From: Chrysoperla carnea
Lineage: Eukaryota > Arthropoda > Insecta > Neuroptera > Chrysopidae
Assembly (NCBI RefSeq): GCF_905475395.1
Contig: NC_058342.1
Span: 31,144,140 to 31,208,139, forward strand
Length of the DNA: 64,000 nt
Reading direction: 5' to 3'
The translations under genes and the position numbers were made by a program. The notes beneath the pieces are model-generated. The model worked only from the letters and a program-made list of their open reading frames with translations, did not search any database and was not told where the DNA came from. Shown here piece by piece: positions 37,312 to 50,781 of the stretch (positions are counted from its first letter, which is position 1; each line of letters starts with the position of its first letter).

Positions 37312-40250
37312 CTAAGATTTATTTGGATCTTCAGGTTTAGCTGCTGACGGTGGTCCATCATCAGATGGTGCGCTTTCTGTTGTTGTGCCGCTTGTAGGTG
37401 TACCACCAGCTGACGGATCTCCGTCACCATGAATCGTTCGACGTACTTGATCAATCAAATCTGGATTTGTTGTTTGTAATTCTTGCATCAATTGTTGCCC
37501 CCTACAAAACAATATTTTTATGATTTTCACGATTTTTATTGCAGTCGGTTTTTTAACTTTAAAAATTTGTTTCTAGGTTTATGGATTTTATTAGTAATTA
37601 GATCCTGGCATAATAATTAACTTACACATTCATAACAGCACCTAGTCCATTAGCGCCATCGAAAATATTCGTTTGAAGTACACCTTGCATCCTAAATAAA
37701 ATTAGAAATACGTTAAAAAGATAGTTAGTCATGAATTCAGTTACCAAATATCAGAATCACTTCCCTGATAAAAAAAAATCCGATTGAATTGGAAATTGTT
37801 TTCCAATTAAATCCGATTCATTTCAATTAAAATTCGATTCAAAATTTTAATTGGTGTCAATCGGAATGTATTGAAACCTTTTTACAATTGAATCCTATTA
37901 ATTCCGGTTGTTTGAATTGGAAACTTCTGATTCATGAATCGGATTTTTTTATCAGAGTTAGTTTTTTTGATTGAAAAAAATTTTAGTTTCCTAGGTTACG
38001 GTGTTATATCTGTGCTATATTCATAGCATGTTGATGACGCGAAACCTTAAGATTTTACTCTACCAAATATTATAAGTTTTCACTTCAAAAAGGGGAAGAA
38101 TTCTAAATGGAAAATTATCACTTACATATCACGCATATCAGCATTCCCTAAAATTTGTCTTGCTAAATTTACAACATTTGGATTTGCAAATATTTGATTG
38201 ATGTTTTCTAAACCAGACAATGCAGATGTGACGTCAGCAAAATCACCAGCACCTGTTCCTCCAAGTGGCACCGATCCAAGTAACGGTGATTGTGTGGCTG
38301 TGTTTGGTGTACTATTCGGACACTGAGCTGGAAATCAATTAGATAACATCCAAACCAATTAGATAATTCAAAATTTTCTTTACGAAAACATTCTATTTCG
38401 GTCAATTTTTATTTAAATTATGCGAAAATATTGAGATTTTTTCAATGTATTCAGCAAGATCTTTTTCGAAAACTTTTATAGAATAATTGGGATAAAAATA
38501 TTAGTTTTAAGAATAAAAGTAGGCAGTTATTAAAAAAATTGAAAAGGTGCCAAAGGACCCAAGACGCAATTGACCTAAGTTGCTCATTTACGAACTTGGT
38601 CCCACATTTTACGTCCTGAGCACGCTATCAAAATTTCAGTCAGATATCTCTTTTCGTTTTTTTAGTTATCGTGTCCACAGACGGGCGGAGGGTATAACAA
38701 TAATAGAAGATTGTAACGCTTAAAAAAACGAAAAAAGTGATACCAGTTGAAGCCTTTTGAGTGAGGTCTTTTATAAAAATTGCCCTAAACAGAACTCCTG
38801 ATGAAGAGAAATGCTAAAAAAACATACATTGACGTAAACCTTCTTCGGCAATTACCAAATTATATCGGTAACTTCGATTATCTGGTTCTAATTCTAATGC
38901 TTTTTTATATGCATTTTTGGCTTCTTCATAACGTTTCAAATTTGAATACGCAATTCTGCAAAAAACAAAAAATTTTAAAAAATTTTAAGCATCATTGATT
39001 ACAAGTCTTAACTTACCCTAAACGTCCATAAGCTTTGCCATAATTTGGATCTAACTGAATTGCATGATTTGCGTCATCTATAGCGGCCTGATGATTATCC
39101 AATTTACTGTGCGCAGCCGCCCGATTACAATAGTAAACCGCATTTTTATTATACAGTTCAATTGCTCTATAAAAAATTTCGTTTTTTGTTAAAATAAAAA
39201 AGAAAGCATTCAGCAAGATTGATTGTAAAAGCTTACTTGGTATATTCATCTAAAGCTTCTTGATATTTTTCAAGTTGCATTAAAGCATTACCACGATTTT
39301 TATGCTCATCAGCTAATTTGTGATTTTCCTACAAAATAATTTTAATACAACATGTCAAAAATATTGATCAAAAGCAAATCGATCTCACATAACGGGGTTC
39401 GGGTCCGTACAGTTCACACCAAAAACCAATTTCATTTAATTCGTCTCATGAAATTGGATTAAACTATTTTCTTAGTAATATTCGTGATCAGCGGCTCCGA
39501 AAACTTCCAAATAACGATGAAATATGTTACATATTCTCATGAAACCCCAAGAGGCGATATTTATACTACCCACCATGATCATCAGATACCTTGGGGGGCA
39601 TTTTCGTTGTGATATTCGAGTTCAGCAGTCCCAAAACCCCAGAGTAACAAAATTAGACTCATTATTTTAAACCTTGAATAAATCTTGATAAGGGAATAAA
39701 CAAAATTTGTAAAAAGCTCTGTCAAAATGCTGTAAGCGAAACGACCAAAAGAAAATGTATCCCCAAATTTTTATCTTTTTTTGTTTTTACGATTAAAAGT
39801 TATAGAACATAAGTTGTAGAGAATTTGGGCAACGAATAGTTCATTCTCACCCCTCTTCACAAGATGGCGGCCGTGGAACAATTGTTGCAAATCCACTGAC
39901 TTTTGCAATCCCAAATGTAATTTTTGAATGGAATATTTAGCCGTATTATCCTAAAAACCGATACTTTCTTATACGGTTTCGGTACTCACCGGTATTGAAT
40001 GGCCTGCACTTGTATGATGACGTAAATTTCGGAAAATATCATCTAAATTTGGAGTGATTTCACTATCGGCTTCGGTTGTGCCGCCAGCCTCTGTTTCAGC
40101 ATTTCTTTCATTTAACCCAAATGCTGATTCAATACATTGTACCGCCACATCCAAACTTTCCAAACAATCGTCATCATGACCACCAACGGCTAATTCTTTT
40201 CGTAAAAATTTTACAATACTTTTTACGATTAACGTTCTGTTGTCCCCCAT
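37312..40250 (-). CDS. SGTA: Small glutamine-rich TPR co-chaperone (SGT)
   Basis: Cytosolic co-chaperone that binds Hsp70/Hsp90 C-termini and hands tail-anchored or mislocalised membrane proteins to the BAG6/GET pathway. Seven coding exons on the minus strand: 39990-40250, 39237-39328, 39017-39166, 38828-38955, 38126-38327, 37626-37691, 37312-37501. Together they give 362 residues, slightly longer than human SGTA (313). Residues 1-65 form the N-terminal dimerisation helices ([27 protein letters not shown]). Three TPRs follow at about 88-200: [60 protein letters not shown]. The Lys/Asn/Arg residues of the carboxylate clamp are present. An STI1-like Asn/Leu-rich segment (about 255-300: [20 protein letters not shown]) precedes [20 protein letters not shown] and a Ser/Thr/Pro-rich tail ending PEDPNKS. 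The usual Gln-rich C-terminus is weak here. Insects usually have one SGT gene, so SGTA versus SGTB cannot be decided. An AG at 40267-40268 after a T-run implies an upstream 5'UTR exon. Confidence 0.95.
37765..37955. mobile_element. Miniature inverted-repeat transposon in SGT intron 5
   Basis: Starts CTGATAAAAAAAAATCCGAT and ends with its mirror ATCGGATTTTTTTATCAG, with further internal pairing (gaattggaaattg and gaattggaaactt; tccgattca and tgattcatgaatcgga). It is 191 bp, AT-rich, with no transposase. It lies between coding exons 5 and 6. Confidence 0.7.
39465..39640 (-). repeat. Family F repeat units in SGT intron 1
   Basis: Two reversed units with atattcgtgatcagcggctc (near 39478) and gatattcgagttcagcagtc (near 39612), about 130 bases apart. 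They correspond to the unit that is tandem in the ARL6IP5 intron. Confidence 0.6.
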
Positions 40251-41319
40251 ATTTAATATAAAATTTCTGTAAAAAAAAAATTATTGAAAACCGTTTCCAA
40301 ATTTGATGGATCTTGTCTAAATTGGGAGTCACCGCAAACGTATCGAGAGCCGATTTTTTGTCTTTTGACGACCGAGGTGTCATATTTTACTCGATGAATG
40401 GTGATTTTTAGTGAGAGTCATCAAATTAGAGCCTAATAGTATTTCTGGAGGTTAATTACTCAATCGCTAATCAATCTGAATTTTTTGAGAAGAATTGCAA
40501 AAATTGAAACAAATGAAAGGATGGATTTATGCATTTTTTGGGAAATTATTCGTATTTGTCGTTTAATAAACAAAAAACAAAAGTGATACTAGTAAAAACA
40601 AAAAACAAACGAAACAAATTTTTTGGTATTAGTAAAAAAAAAAAAAAATCGGATACCGGTATAATAAAAAGAATAATTAGAATAAAAAATTTATCCCATT
40701 GAGGTCTACATGAATTTATTATAAAAATTAATCATCCAGGAAAACGTAATCTTTCCGAACTTCCTGTAACCTAATTGTTCTAATCATAAAATTTAAGTTT
40801 ATTTTGCATAGTTTCAGGATACTGTATCATCCCTAAAAGTACGTGCATTAAAAATGAAGCATGACATTTAAAAAATAAAAGCGTGTAACCTTAACATTTA
40901 AAAACAATGATTTAAAAAAAAAAAGGAGGTTTTAATTACCTAGAGATTTAATGAATACACAATTTTGTTGAAACCATATAGAAAATATTCCACAATTGTT
41001 ATTGATTTACACAAAGTATGATTTCACTTGAAAAGCCGAAGAAAATTTCTGTCAACGTATATTATTTGCATGTAAGTTTTTTTTTTCGGTGTAGGGAAAC
41101 TTAATGTTTTTATTTGTATAAAAAAAAAGTTGTATAAAAATTACGTGGTGATGGTGTACTGAACACGGTGCACGGTGCCAAACTTAAATATCCATAGACT
41201 AACAAAATTCACGTCTATTTATCTAGATTTACAAGTGTCTTATTTGTAGTGTTTGTTCCAGTGGCGGATTTAAGGCATACCTTGCTACTAAACGAATTCC
41301 ATGACCCTTGTATACATTA

Positions 41320-41605
41320 AATATATATTAAGGTATACTAATTTTAGTCCTAAGTTTGTAACGCTTAGAAATATTGATGATACGACCAAAATCTGGGTAT
41401 AGGTATTCAAAAAATTATCTAATTGGTTCATTTCCGTAGATGAATTAGGCCTTGGGTTCACAGGGCTCATATTGTAAACCGTAAGAGATAGAACAAATGT
41501 TTAAATGGTAAAAATGTCCCCTATAATTAAATAAACAACTTTTGTTTAGACATTTTTTTTGTAAATGACTTGTTTACCCGTGAGGACGCAAATTACGCCC
41601 GAACA
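41320..41605 (-). repeat. Dispersed repeat family A copy
   Basis: Reads in reverse of the first copy: aaggtatactaattttagtc, gtaacgcttagaaatattga, aactttt(g)tttagacattt and tttacccgtgaggacgcaaa. The gacagac block is lost. A lone hAT-like end (cagtggcggatttaagg) lies just before it at 41260. Confidence 0.65.
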
Positions 41606-43589
41606 TTTGAACATTCCTGTTTTCGAACTAGCTTCAATTGTTTATTTAGGGCCGTCTTAACCATAATGAGCCCCGAAAATTACTTAGATAGATTTTGCAA
41701 TTTTTGAGCACAAATGCAATCAAAATTTATTATACTGACATCGCTTAACGACGAATGGGAAAGTCCTGAATGAATCCAAATATAAAATATATATAAAAAG
41801 AAAATTGTTTAATATAGATTAAAAATGAAATTCATTATTGGTTTGTTCATCAAAATTTGAACTATTTCTGATAGCTACAAATTGAGAATTAATTTGGAAT
41901 TTTTGTTTCCAAATATAGAAGTCATTTCAAAGAACTATATTTGGAATAAGCGGGAATTTTTAACATTTTAACACTAAGTAGACGGGCATATCATCAAGTA
42001 CTTTTAAAAGAGTACAAATTATTCATTCTTGATAAATTATTCACATATTTAGTCGTTATGACAGTAAGTATTCAAATAACTCACATTTTTGTATTTTGTA
42101 TATCTATTACATAACTTTAAACTTCTAATTCATAGACTATGTCGAATATAGACTGAAAAAACTTTTATATAGAAATAGCACCAATGTAATAATCGTTATA
42201 ATTTATAGTAATTATTTGAATAGGGGTTTTATCTCATTTATTAGATAGATTAACAGGCATACCGGAGATTATCTTGTTTTTTTTTTTTTCATAAACGAAG
42301 AGTAAATTATCCATTTTTTTACCTCTTGTTTTTAGAAAATCATAATTTTTTTACAGGTTGTCATTTCATTTTATTCAGTTTAGATTTATCACGCATAGAT
42401 GGTAGACTGAATAATTGACGATATTGATATTACCGACTTTTGGTTTTCACAAAAATTCAAATTATCTATAAATGATTCTACAAATGTTTTCCATTCTCAT
42501 TTTTTGCATTGTATTAAAATGATGTTTTGCTTAAAAAAATTCACTTCATATTCAATATAATTTGTTTTTTAAATTTTTGACTTTTCAGATGTAGATTCCA
42601 CAATATCATATACAAAATTAAACAATTTCCTCAGAAAATCATGTTTGGACCTAGTTAGAAATACTAATCGGTTTTCTACATAGAAGTAATAACAGTTATA
42701 TAACCTTAATTAATTGTTGAAAGTTATATAACCTCTTTGCGTTTTTTATCAAATTTTTTTTTTTTTTTTTTTTAATTTTAAATAATTTATTTTTAATCAA
42801 TATTTCAGATAGATTCATTATTTTTATGCTATTTATTATAACCATTCATAGAGGGCACTATACAGAATTTGATATTACCGACATACAAAATAATTGTTCT
42901 TTTACGAGCAAAGATAGCGCTAAAATATTCAGACACAAGCTAGAGGTGCTAAATTTCTGAAGATATCGTGGAGAAAAGAATGATGATAACATAGAAAATT
43001 CGAGACTCTTTACGATAGCTTAGAGATTATATCAAAGAACAAATTATTAGAAAATTCGATTATAAACACGTGCCAAAATTAAAATTTTATTATAATAAAA
43101 TCTGATCCGCCTGATAAGGCCTATGAAGCAGTTGTTTTTTTACCGATCGCTGCAATTTATTACTCTTAAAAATTCGTGGGTGCTTTGAACCATTTTCGTG
43201 AATCTCTAGAGGGGAGCAGCTACCCCTATCTGCTTTCCTTTGGCGACGCCCATGGCAAATTTGATATCAGGCAACTACCGTATTTTGTAGAATTATTCTA
43301 AAAAAGAATTTGTTGAGTGTTAATTTTTGTTGAGTAGTCAAAGGTAGCCTTTGTGGTCAATACCAGACGATTGTTCTGGCTGATTAAACAGTGATATCTT
43401 GATCAAAAAGTATTTATTTAAAAAAAAATTGGTTACTAAATGAAGGCCATAGATCATTAATCAATTTGATTTTTATCTGATAATCGTAAATTACATACAC
43501 GGGTGGTATTTACCCAATCATTTTCTGATGATACATCGTTTAGTTTACAGGGTGTTTAGGTAAACTATTCAAAAAAAAATTGAACACAT

Positions 43590-44000
43590 ACACTGAAAAA
43601 AAAATCTTTATCCCAACCGATATGAGGTTGTCTCAATCTCATCGCAAGATCGTATATGCTGAATGGTGCCACGAATGTGATACAACTACCGTACGGGGTT
43701 GAGTGGTGAAGTTGACACAAACGCATGAGTTTTTTGTATGAAAGTAATATACTGTCTAAAAAATTCCAAATATTGTTAATTTGAAATGCAACATCTTTTT
43801 TTGATTGGTTAAAATGGTTAGAATGGAAATGTTATAAAAAAATACTTTCTGTAGGTTAGTAACAACAATCTTCATGTAGTTGGCTCAATCACTTATGGAC
43901 TAGGCATGATAGATATGCGTTCATAATAACCAAATACTCTATTTAAAGCAAACGCAACGAAATTTTCTTTTATTTCATCGATTCGCTTTATTCGACGTGC
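43590..44000 (+). repeat. Dispersed repeat family B copy
   Basis: Begins acactgaaaaaaaaatcttt, with gatatgaggttgtctcaatc and tcatcgcaagatcgtatatg; the right part matches 2615-2755. The central ~120 bases have no match in the first copy. Confidence 0.65.
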
Positions 44001-44044
44001 TTCAAAAACTAAAAAAGTTCTGCATCGATTAAGCTCAATTTTTG

Positions 44045-44400
44045 ACATGATATATTATCAACTTCAAGGTTTGTATTTATCCTTTTTAAACCTTCGAGGG
44101 AGGGGGGTGAAAAGGTGGGGCGTGAAAGTGGGGATAAACAATCGAATATATTCAAATATACTCAAGTGGGGTATCAAATAAAAGAGCATGACAAAACTGT
44201 AACCCTGAAGCAAGGGGATATGTGGGGGGGGGGGGTGAAAGTTGGAATGAACCACAGAATATATTCAAATATACCCAAGTCTGATAAGAAATAAAAGTGC
44301 ATGCTGTGTACATCAAAAAATTGTAAGCTACATGAAAGTCAGTTCAGCCGTTTTAAAGTTGTGACCTCTTTTATCGGGGGTTTATCAAATTCCTGAATTT
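44045..44400 (+). repeat. Imperfect tandem repeat with a G-run
   Basis: The text gaatatattcaaatatactc, then aagtggggtatcaaataaaa, recurs ~115 bases later as gaatatattcaaatataccc and gataagaaataaaagtgcat. A run of about 13 G occurs near 44224. The element ends in text resembling insect dispersed repeats (cagttcagccgttttaaag). Confidence 0.55.
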
Positions 44401-45214
44401 TATACCCAATGAGGAAATAAGTAAATTCAGAACATTACAAAAAGTAAATAAATATCTATTCCACGTCCAATTTCCTGTTAAAATATGACTGTTTCAATAT
44501 AATATTCTTGAGACGATCAATATCGATATTGATTCAATAATATTGATCTGAGGAGTTCGAAAGGAGTCTTAAAAGTATTTCATGGTCGAAATCAACGTAC
44601 GTTGCAAAAAAACCTGCGTTAAAGTTGAAGCTCGTGTGACCTTAGAAATAAAATAATTGCAGTTAGGTATTAAATTCAAATAAATCATAGACAATATTTG
44701 ATGTCTTAATAGGAGAATAGCTTTGAATGGCTAAGGGTATTATTGAAAATCAATTGTTGAATTTTTCCATAAATATTAATGAAAATTATTATAAATAGTG
44801 CAAAAAATCAACACAATTACCCCTTAAATTAACAATTATTTAAACATGTGTTGTTAATGAAAGAACATTAATTAATAATACTATGTGTTTGACAAGGATA
44901 GATAAAACATGTGAATATGACTTAAGCAGTATTATGTGAGTTAAGTAGGTGTAATCTGAGCTGGAGTTTTACTCTCTACTCTCTAGTGCTAGTCATCTAA
45001 AGAGAAGAATGCTTTTAAAAATGCATTAACGAATTATGTATATATTTTAAGGTTTTACGATCACGGTATCGGTATGTAATTAATTAACGGAACAGGGAAG
45101 ATATTAATAAATTTAAAAAAAAATCTGTATTTACTACAAAATATATCCAATTTTGTCGAACCAAGTATGTAATACTGATAAATTTGAAACATAATTATTC
45201 ATATTTGCGGTCTA

Positions 45215-46020
45215 ATTTACCCTACCTTTAAAAAGTTTCAAGGTCTTGGCTCCAAGAATGTGGAAATCAGGTCCCGGTGCCCATTGGTGATTGGTAGCGA
45301 AAAACTAACATCACAGATGAGAAGTTTGGTCCAAAATTAGTGAGTTTTAAAAAAAATTCCATTAAAATCGGATCAAATTACCTGTGTTACCAAAAAAATC
45401 AATTTTTGGAACTTAATGACGTCATCAAAATTAAAAAAATTAAACTTTGCTCTATCACATCCAAATTTTATCCAATTTTGATCAACAAAGGATCTAATCC
45501 TACTAAATTTGGGTCATACTTTTCAAATTTGTGGTCAAAATTAACCTACGTTTAATAGATTTCAAGAATGTGGGGTCCTGGTCCCGATATTTAGCACATT
45601 GGTGATTGGTAACGAAAAATTAACATCACAGATGAAAAGTTTGACCCAAAATTAGTGGATTTCAAAAAAAATTCCATTAAGATCGGATCAAATTTGCTTG
45701 TGTTATCAAAAAAATCAATTTTTAGAACTTAGTGACGTCATCAAAATTAAAAAAATTAAACTTTGCTCTATCACATCCAAATTTTATCCAATTTTGATAA
45801 ACAAAGTATGTAATCCTACTAAATTTGGGTCACGCTTTCCAAATTTGTGGTCAAAATTAACCTAGGTTTAATAGGTTTCAAGAATGTGGAGTCCTGGTCC
45901 CTGTATTACCAAAAAATCAATTTTTGGAACCATGTGACGTCATCACAATAAAAATAAATTGAATTTTAATAAACCGAGCATGTAATTTTACTAAATTTAG
46001 GTTATGTCTAAAATATTTGA
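45215..46020 (+). repeat. Tandem repeat, ~310-bp unit, about 2.5 copies
   Basis: Units are marked by caagaatgtgg at 45253, 45563 and 45879 (spacing 310 and 316). Shared text includes attggtgattggta(g/a)cg, acatcacagatga(g/a)aagt, gacgtcatcaaaattaaaaa and ctctatcacatccaaatttt. The third unit has an internal deletion. The CRE-like string tgacgtca appears once per unit. Confidence 0.85.
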
Positions 46021-46504
46021 TAAAATTTAACATCTTGAATAAAGAAACTGAATCCTCTGAAAGTGTCGTGATTGCAGGCCCTTAAAGATTTATATATTTT
46101 AAATAGTATCACGGATTTAATTCTATAATTCTTTGTCCATAATAATGAGATCTTTTTGGAATTGTAATCATGTCAAAATCTTACATTTCCTGAATAATAC
46201 CAAAAATATTTTGAATAAATTTGTTAACTCGATTTATAATTTCTTTTAATCATTTCGTTTGGATTAGGGCAAGCCTATAAATGGTTAAGATGAACACGAT
46301 ACATCCACGAATGGTAAATTGATTTATTCGTATCACCGAAATTTGTATGACAACTAAAATAGTTAAAACATCTAATTAATGATTAATTTAGTCGTTAACT
46401 AGAAGTACATGAAAATTTGTATATATTTTCATTAATATTAGATTTGATAAACAAAGAAAAAACGCAAAAATAATCGATTTCAAGACTAAAAATTTCATTT
46501 TTAT

Positions 46505-46815
46505 ATACTGTATACATGTAATATATATCACAAGGTATACTAAGTTTAGTCCCAAGTTTGTAACGCTTAAAAATATTGATGATACGAACAAAATTTTGCT
46601 ATATAGGTGTTCGCATAAAATCATCTAATTAGTTCATTTCCGGTTGTTTGTCCGTCCATAGACACGATAACTAAAAAAAGAAAAAGAGATATCAAGCTGA
46701 GTTTGTAATCAACAGGTCAATTGGGTCTTGGGTCCGCAAGACCAATTTTGTAATTTTGTAAATGTTCATTATAAAAAAAATAAACAACTTTTGTTTGAAA
46801 CATTTTTTCGTCAAA
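46505..46815 (-). repeat. Dispersed repeat family A copy
   Basis: Contains aaggtatactaagtttagtc, gtaacgcttaaaaatattga, ttgtttgtccgtccatagac, agagatatcaagctgag and aaacaacttttgtttgaaac in the reverse sense. Confidence 0.65.
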
Positions 46816-47114
46816 ACTATAAAAGATTGGCAGTTGAAAATTTGGCAGTTGTAGGCAGTTTCTACTAGTGGTCGAAAAATGATTCTAGAAAATTTTTTCG
46901 AAAATTTTTAAAATTTTGGAAAACCAAATAAATGACGACCGAAAGGCTGTAATTGTGTTGATATTTTAAACTCTACTGATTTATTAAAATAATGCAAGCA
47001 CTGACATTCAACACTTTCTATACAAAGTATTTTAACAATTAACTCAGTCAATTGTTTATTTTTACTTGTCATCATTGCTTTCAATCATGGAAACAACCGT
47101 TTTATCAAAAATCG

Positions 47115-47460
47115 TTTCTTCTATATAAAAGAAGCAACTGACTGGCTGACTGACTAATTCACTGACTGATCGATCAACGCACAGCAGAAACCGTTGGATC
47201 TAGAAGCATGAAATTTTGCACAAACGTTTCTTAACTGACGTAAGTGTGCACTAAGAAGGGAAATGCATCCCCTGATTAGTTAAAATGAAGGTTGAAAGTT
47301 TTTTTGAAACTTTGTTTGAGCTCATGGATCAAAACAAAAGTTTACTAAATGATTATTTTCAAAAAATTTATTCTTTAAGGGGGTAAATAGGGGGTGAAAG
47401 TTGATGTAAAACTTAATTAATATATGTACATATGGTTTGAGACAAAAGTTTACCCCACTA
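47115..47460. repeat. Dispersed repeat with (CTGACTGACTAA) motif
   Basis: Contains ctatataaaagaagcaactg, gctgactgactaattcactg, caacgcacagcagaaaccgt, gaagcatgaaattttgcac and a ggggtgaaagttgatg block. This wording is common in insect non-autonomous elements. No clean ends were found. It is followed at 47459-47490 by accgtgctcatacatcctta, a second repeat end also seen at 1530, 58630, 58795 and 63860. Confidence 0.4.
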
Positions 47461-48597
47461 CCGTGCTCATACATCCTTAATTAGTTGGAACTTAACACAA
47501 CGGATTTTTTTGTTTCTTTTCAATAATTTGTAAATTTAACTTAGGTATTAATTTAAATAGTTTTTATTTTTTATTTTCCACCGACTATTTTTGGAAATAA
47601 TCGAGCTACACCCCCTTTCCCCTTAAAATTTTCAGAATAGATTTAGACTTAGTCTAGCTTCATATAAAAAAAATCAAGCCATTTATCCAAAATTGCATTG
47701 GCGCTCTTTGTTAGGGCATAAGTGTATATTTTCGGGGGAAATATGACTAAGAATCGTTTGTTAATAATAATGTAACAAAGCTAACAATATAATAAAAAAG
47801 AATTTTAATCTTACATTTTAAAAGTACATAAATTAAATACAAGTAAAAAAAAAAGGGTTTTATATAAAAGTTGTAATTGTGATGAACGTAAAAGCAAGGT
47901 ACGCCACAGCCACAGCATAGGCTCAGTAACGTTACTGCAGAGTAACAATACTGAATGCAGGCTAAGTAAGAATATTCACAAAATAAATAAAAAAATTCAT
48001 TTATTTAAGATCGTAGGACGTTTTAATAATGTATCCATTCAGATGATTACAAGGCGTTGTTTGTATCATAAGCTCCCACGATTTGTATTTGTATTTTAAA
48101 CACACATTACACATTACACACGATGCAACTAGCGTATCATGCTCCAGCGCAGCGCACCATATACCAAAACCAAATAAAACAATTGTTATCCATGCACAGT
48201 AGATTATTTATACGAAATTTCCGGACAAAAGTCAGAAAAGTCAACTCTTTTGTTTGGCATTGAAAGTTTTTTCTTGGTGCAGTTAGATAACCACTCCATC
48301 ACAAACAAGTCATGCAAGTTATTATTTTTGTTGCTCTCGATTTACCGTCTCATTCAATTTACGTTTAATTACGTTTATTTTTTTATAAAGAACATTTTAC
48401 ATTTAAACTTTTGTTCTATCCTTAACGACTTTCAAGATGGGCCTTACGGATCCGAGACCTAATTGTCCTACGTTGCTCATTTACGAACTTGGCCTCATTT
48501 TTACATCCTGAGCACGCTCTGAAAATTTCAGCTTGATATCTCGTTTCTTTTTTTGAGTTATCGTGGCGACAGACAGACACACGATATGAAAAAAGGA

Positions 48598-48760
48598 TGA
48601 AGTACTTTCACTTTTTGGTAATGTGTGTGTATAACTTGTATACTTGTGTGCAAAGCATCTATTGTTTGAAACTGACAATAGCCTGACAGATACAGCACAC
48701 TATGCAACACTTAAGGAGCAAATTCCAGTCGTGCGTCGCAGCAACACACACAATTTTTTT
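48598..48760 (+). repeat. Dispersed repeat family G, short copy
   Basis: Contains gtactttcactttttggtaa, gcaaagcatctattgtttga, gacaatagcctgacagata, and agcaaattccagtcgtgcgt. The same text in the same order recurs at 50085-50345. Confidence 0.65.
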
Positions 48761-49029
48761 TCTTTCCTCAATTATTTAAAATCAAACTTTTATGTTATTA
48801 TATTTTTTTAAATTTCTTTATTTACAGCGTTGACGCATGAACACTCCTAAATAGTTCTATCTTAAATTTTTATGATTTCGTTTCGACTGCTCTCTGAATA
48901 AAGGGTTAGTCAAGCCTCTAATGGGGTCGATTTAACGCGAATCTGCGGGTTTTTTCACATGATTTATTTCTGCCTGGTCCCAATAAAAAGATTCGTTTCG
49001 AATAACGCTTAAAATGAACGAAACTGAAA

Positions 49030-49130
49030 TTAAGGTTAGGTTAGAGTGGCTGTCCTGAGGTGGATCACACTTAAACTATAGGGTCCTTTGTGGTAACGAA
49101 AGAGGGTTGGCCCATCTACGGCCACTACTT
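49030..49130 (-). repeat. Diverged SINE-like copy with a TTAGG start
   Basis: taaggttaggttagagtggc then tgtcctgaggtggatcacac and tatagggtcctttgtggt parallels the reversed SINE tail at 56187-56250 (ggttaggttaggtta, agctgtccacgaaggacaca, tatagagcccattgtga). It is an older or related family; the right boundary is unclear. Confidence 0.45.
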
Positions 49131-50084
49131 CATAAACCATTTGAAGCTGTTTAAACTAACTGAAATGAAAGTTTGGAATAATTTTCGAGAGTACTGCGCG
49201 TGTAAGGTATGTTCTAGAAATGAGAAGGTATTTAACGAGAGTGATAATCAGTTCTCGTGTACAAGTTCTGTATAATACATAATAAATTTTACATATTTTT
49301 AGTCAAAGTTATTGGAGACTGTGTATTTCTTGAAAGCCTTCGAATTTCCAAAAAAGAAATAATCATTTGTTCGATTTTGGAACAGATTCTCAGGTCTCAC
49401 GTATTCTCAGGTCAAACGTATGAATTCATCAATATATCTAAGTGTTACAAACTTGGGACTAAATTTAATATACCTCGATATATGTTTCATATATACAGGG
49501 TATAAAAATGTAATTAGAGTCTCCATAATCCGGACTGCTATAAAAACCAAGGCATATCGGATTGAATTTGTTCGGATTACTGGGATTGTATAGAAAAAAT
49601 GGATACAACCACTCTTGTAACCGTAGGGAGCGGTGTGAAAAAGGCGAACGAAAAGAGTTCGGAATTTTTGGTTTTCCTTGAGCGAAACTAAAGAACGACA
49701 TGAAAAAGTCGGATAGGCACGCACCAACCGATTAGAAAAATTTGCTGCAACTGAACGAAGTTTAACTGTAATTTAGAATGCCAAGACTAGCCAATATATT
49801 TTAAAATAATAATCGAGTTATAAAAACTGAATCAGATATTATCTGATAATAATTCATTTTTAGATATTGATCAATTCATTTAAAAATATTATTTATATCT
49901 AAATTTGAAACCAGTTGAAGAAACAAGAATATCTGTATTCGATAACAAAATCCATACTACAAAAATTGTTAATAATAGGTCACTCGACTTTGCGAAAACT
50001 TATCGTAACTCAAAATATTGTACAGGAATAAAATCTTTTTGGAGTTCAATTTTCACATTAGGTGTCCGATCTGAAAATCGTGCG

Positions 50085-50345
50085 TATCTTTTCACTTTTT
50101 AGTAATGCGTATGTATAACTTGTTTATTTGTGTTCTGTCGACAAAGCATCTATTGTTTGAAAATGACAATAACCAGACGGATGTAGGACACTATTCATAA
50201 GACATACGAACCTCGAACAAATAGAAGTGTAGTAGGTTTTTTCGGGCTACCATATATAAATTATGGTATGGCTACCATATATAAACTATGCATCACCCAA
50301 GGAGTAAACTCCAGTCGTGCATCGGAGCTGACACACACCTTTTTT
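50085..50345 (+). repeat. Dispersed repeat family G, copy with a ~95-bp insertion
   Basis: Relative to 48598-48760 it holds extra sequence (about 50198-50290) that itself contains a direct duplication of ggctaccatatataaa. The flanking parts align well. Confidence 0.6.
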
Positions 50346-50781
50346 TAAATATTCTACGGAATCTCTTGCCGGCATGTGAATGTTATGCTTGATAAAAAAT
50401 ACCGATAAAATCATAAAGATGATGTGTTTAGGTCTCATTAATAATTTATGGATGAGTTTTTAAAGAACTTATGTATATTAAAAGAACAAGATTCAACATG
50501 CTGATATCAGTTTTTTTTTTTTAATTAGTCTAACTTTATTAAGTGTTTTTTAATTAAACCACAAATCATAGAAAGAATCACGAAAAATTTATTTTTCAAG
50601 CATGGATTTTTAAATATTCAAAAGTGGGGCACATTTTTATTCATATACTCATCTTGGAGTAAATTTTTGTTTTTTTGGAATTTTACCAAGTTAGCTACTT
50701 TTTACCTCTGCATGCGTAGTAATATAGAGGGAATCTTTCCCACCAGAAAATTCGAAAAAAAATTTCTTATCGGATCCGGGT

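Noticed and set aside
47860-48200. Promoter or first exon in a GC-richer stretch with cgccacagccacagc
   Set aside because: No frame, splice site pair or conserved motif supports a transcript start.
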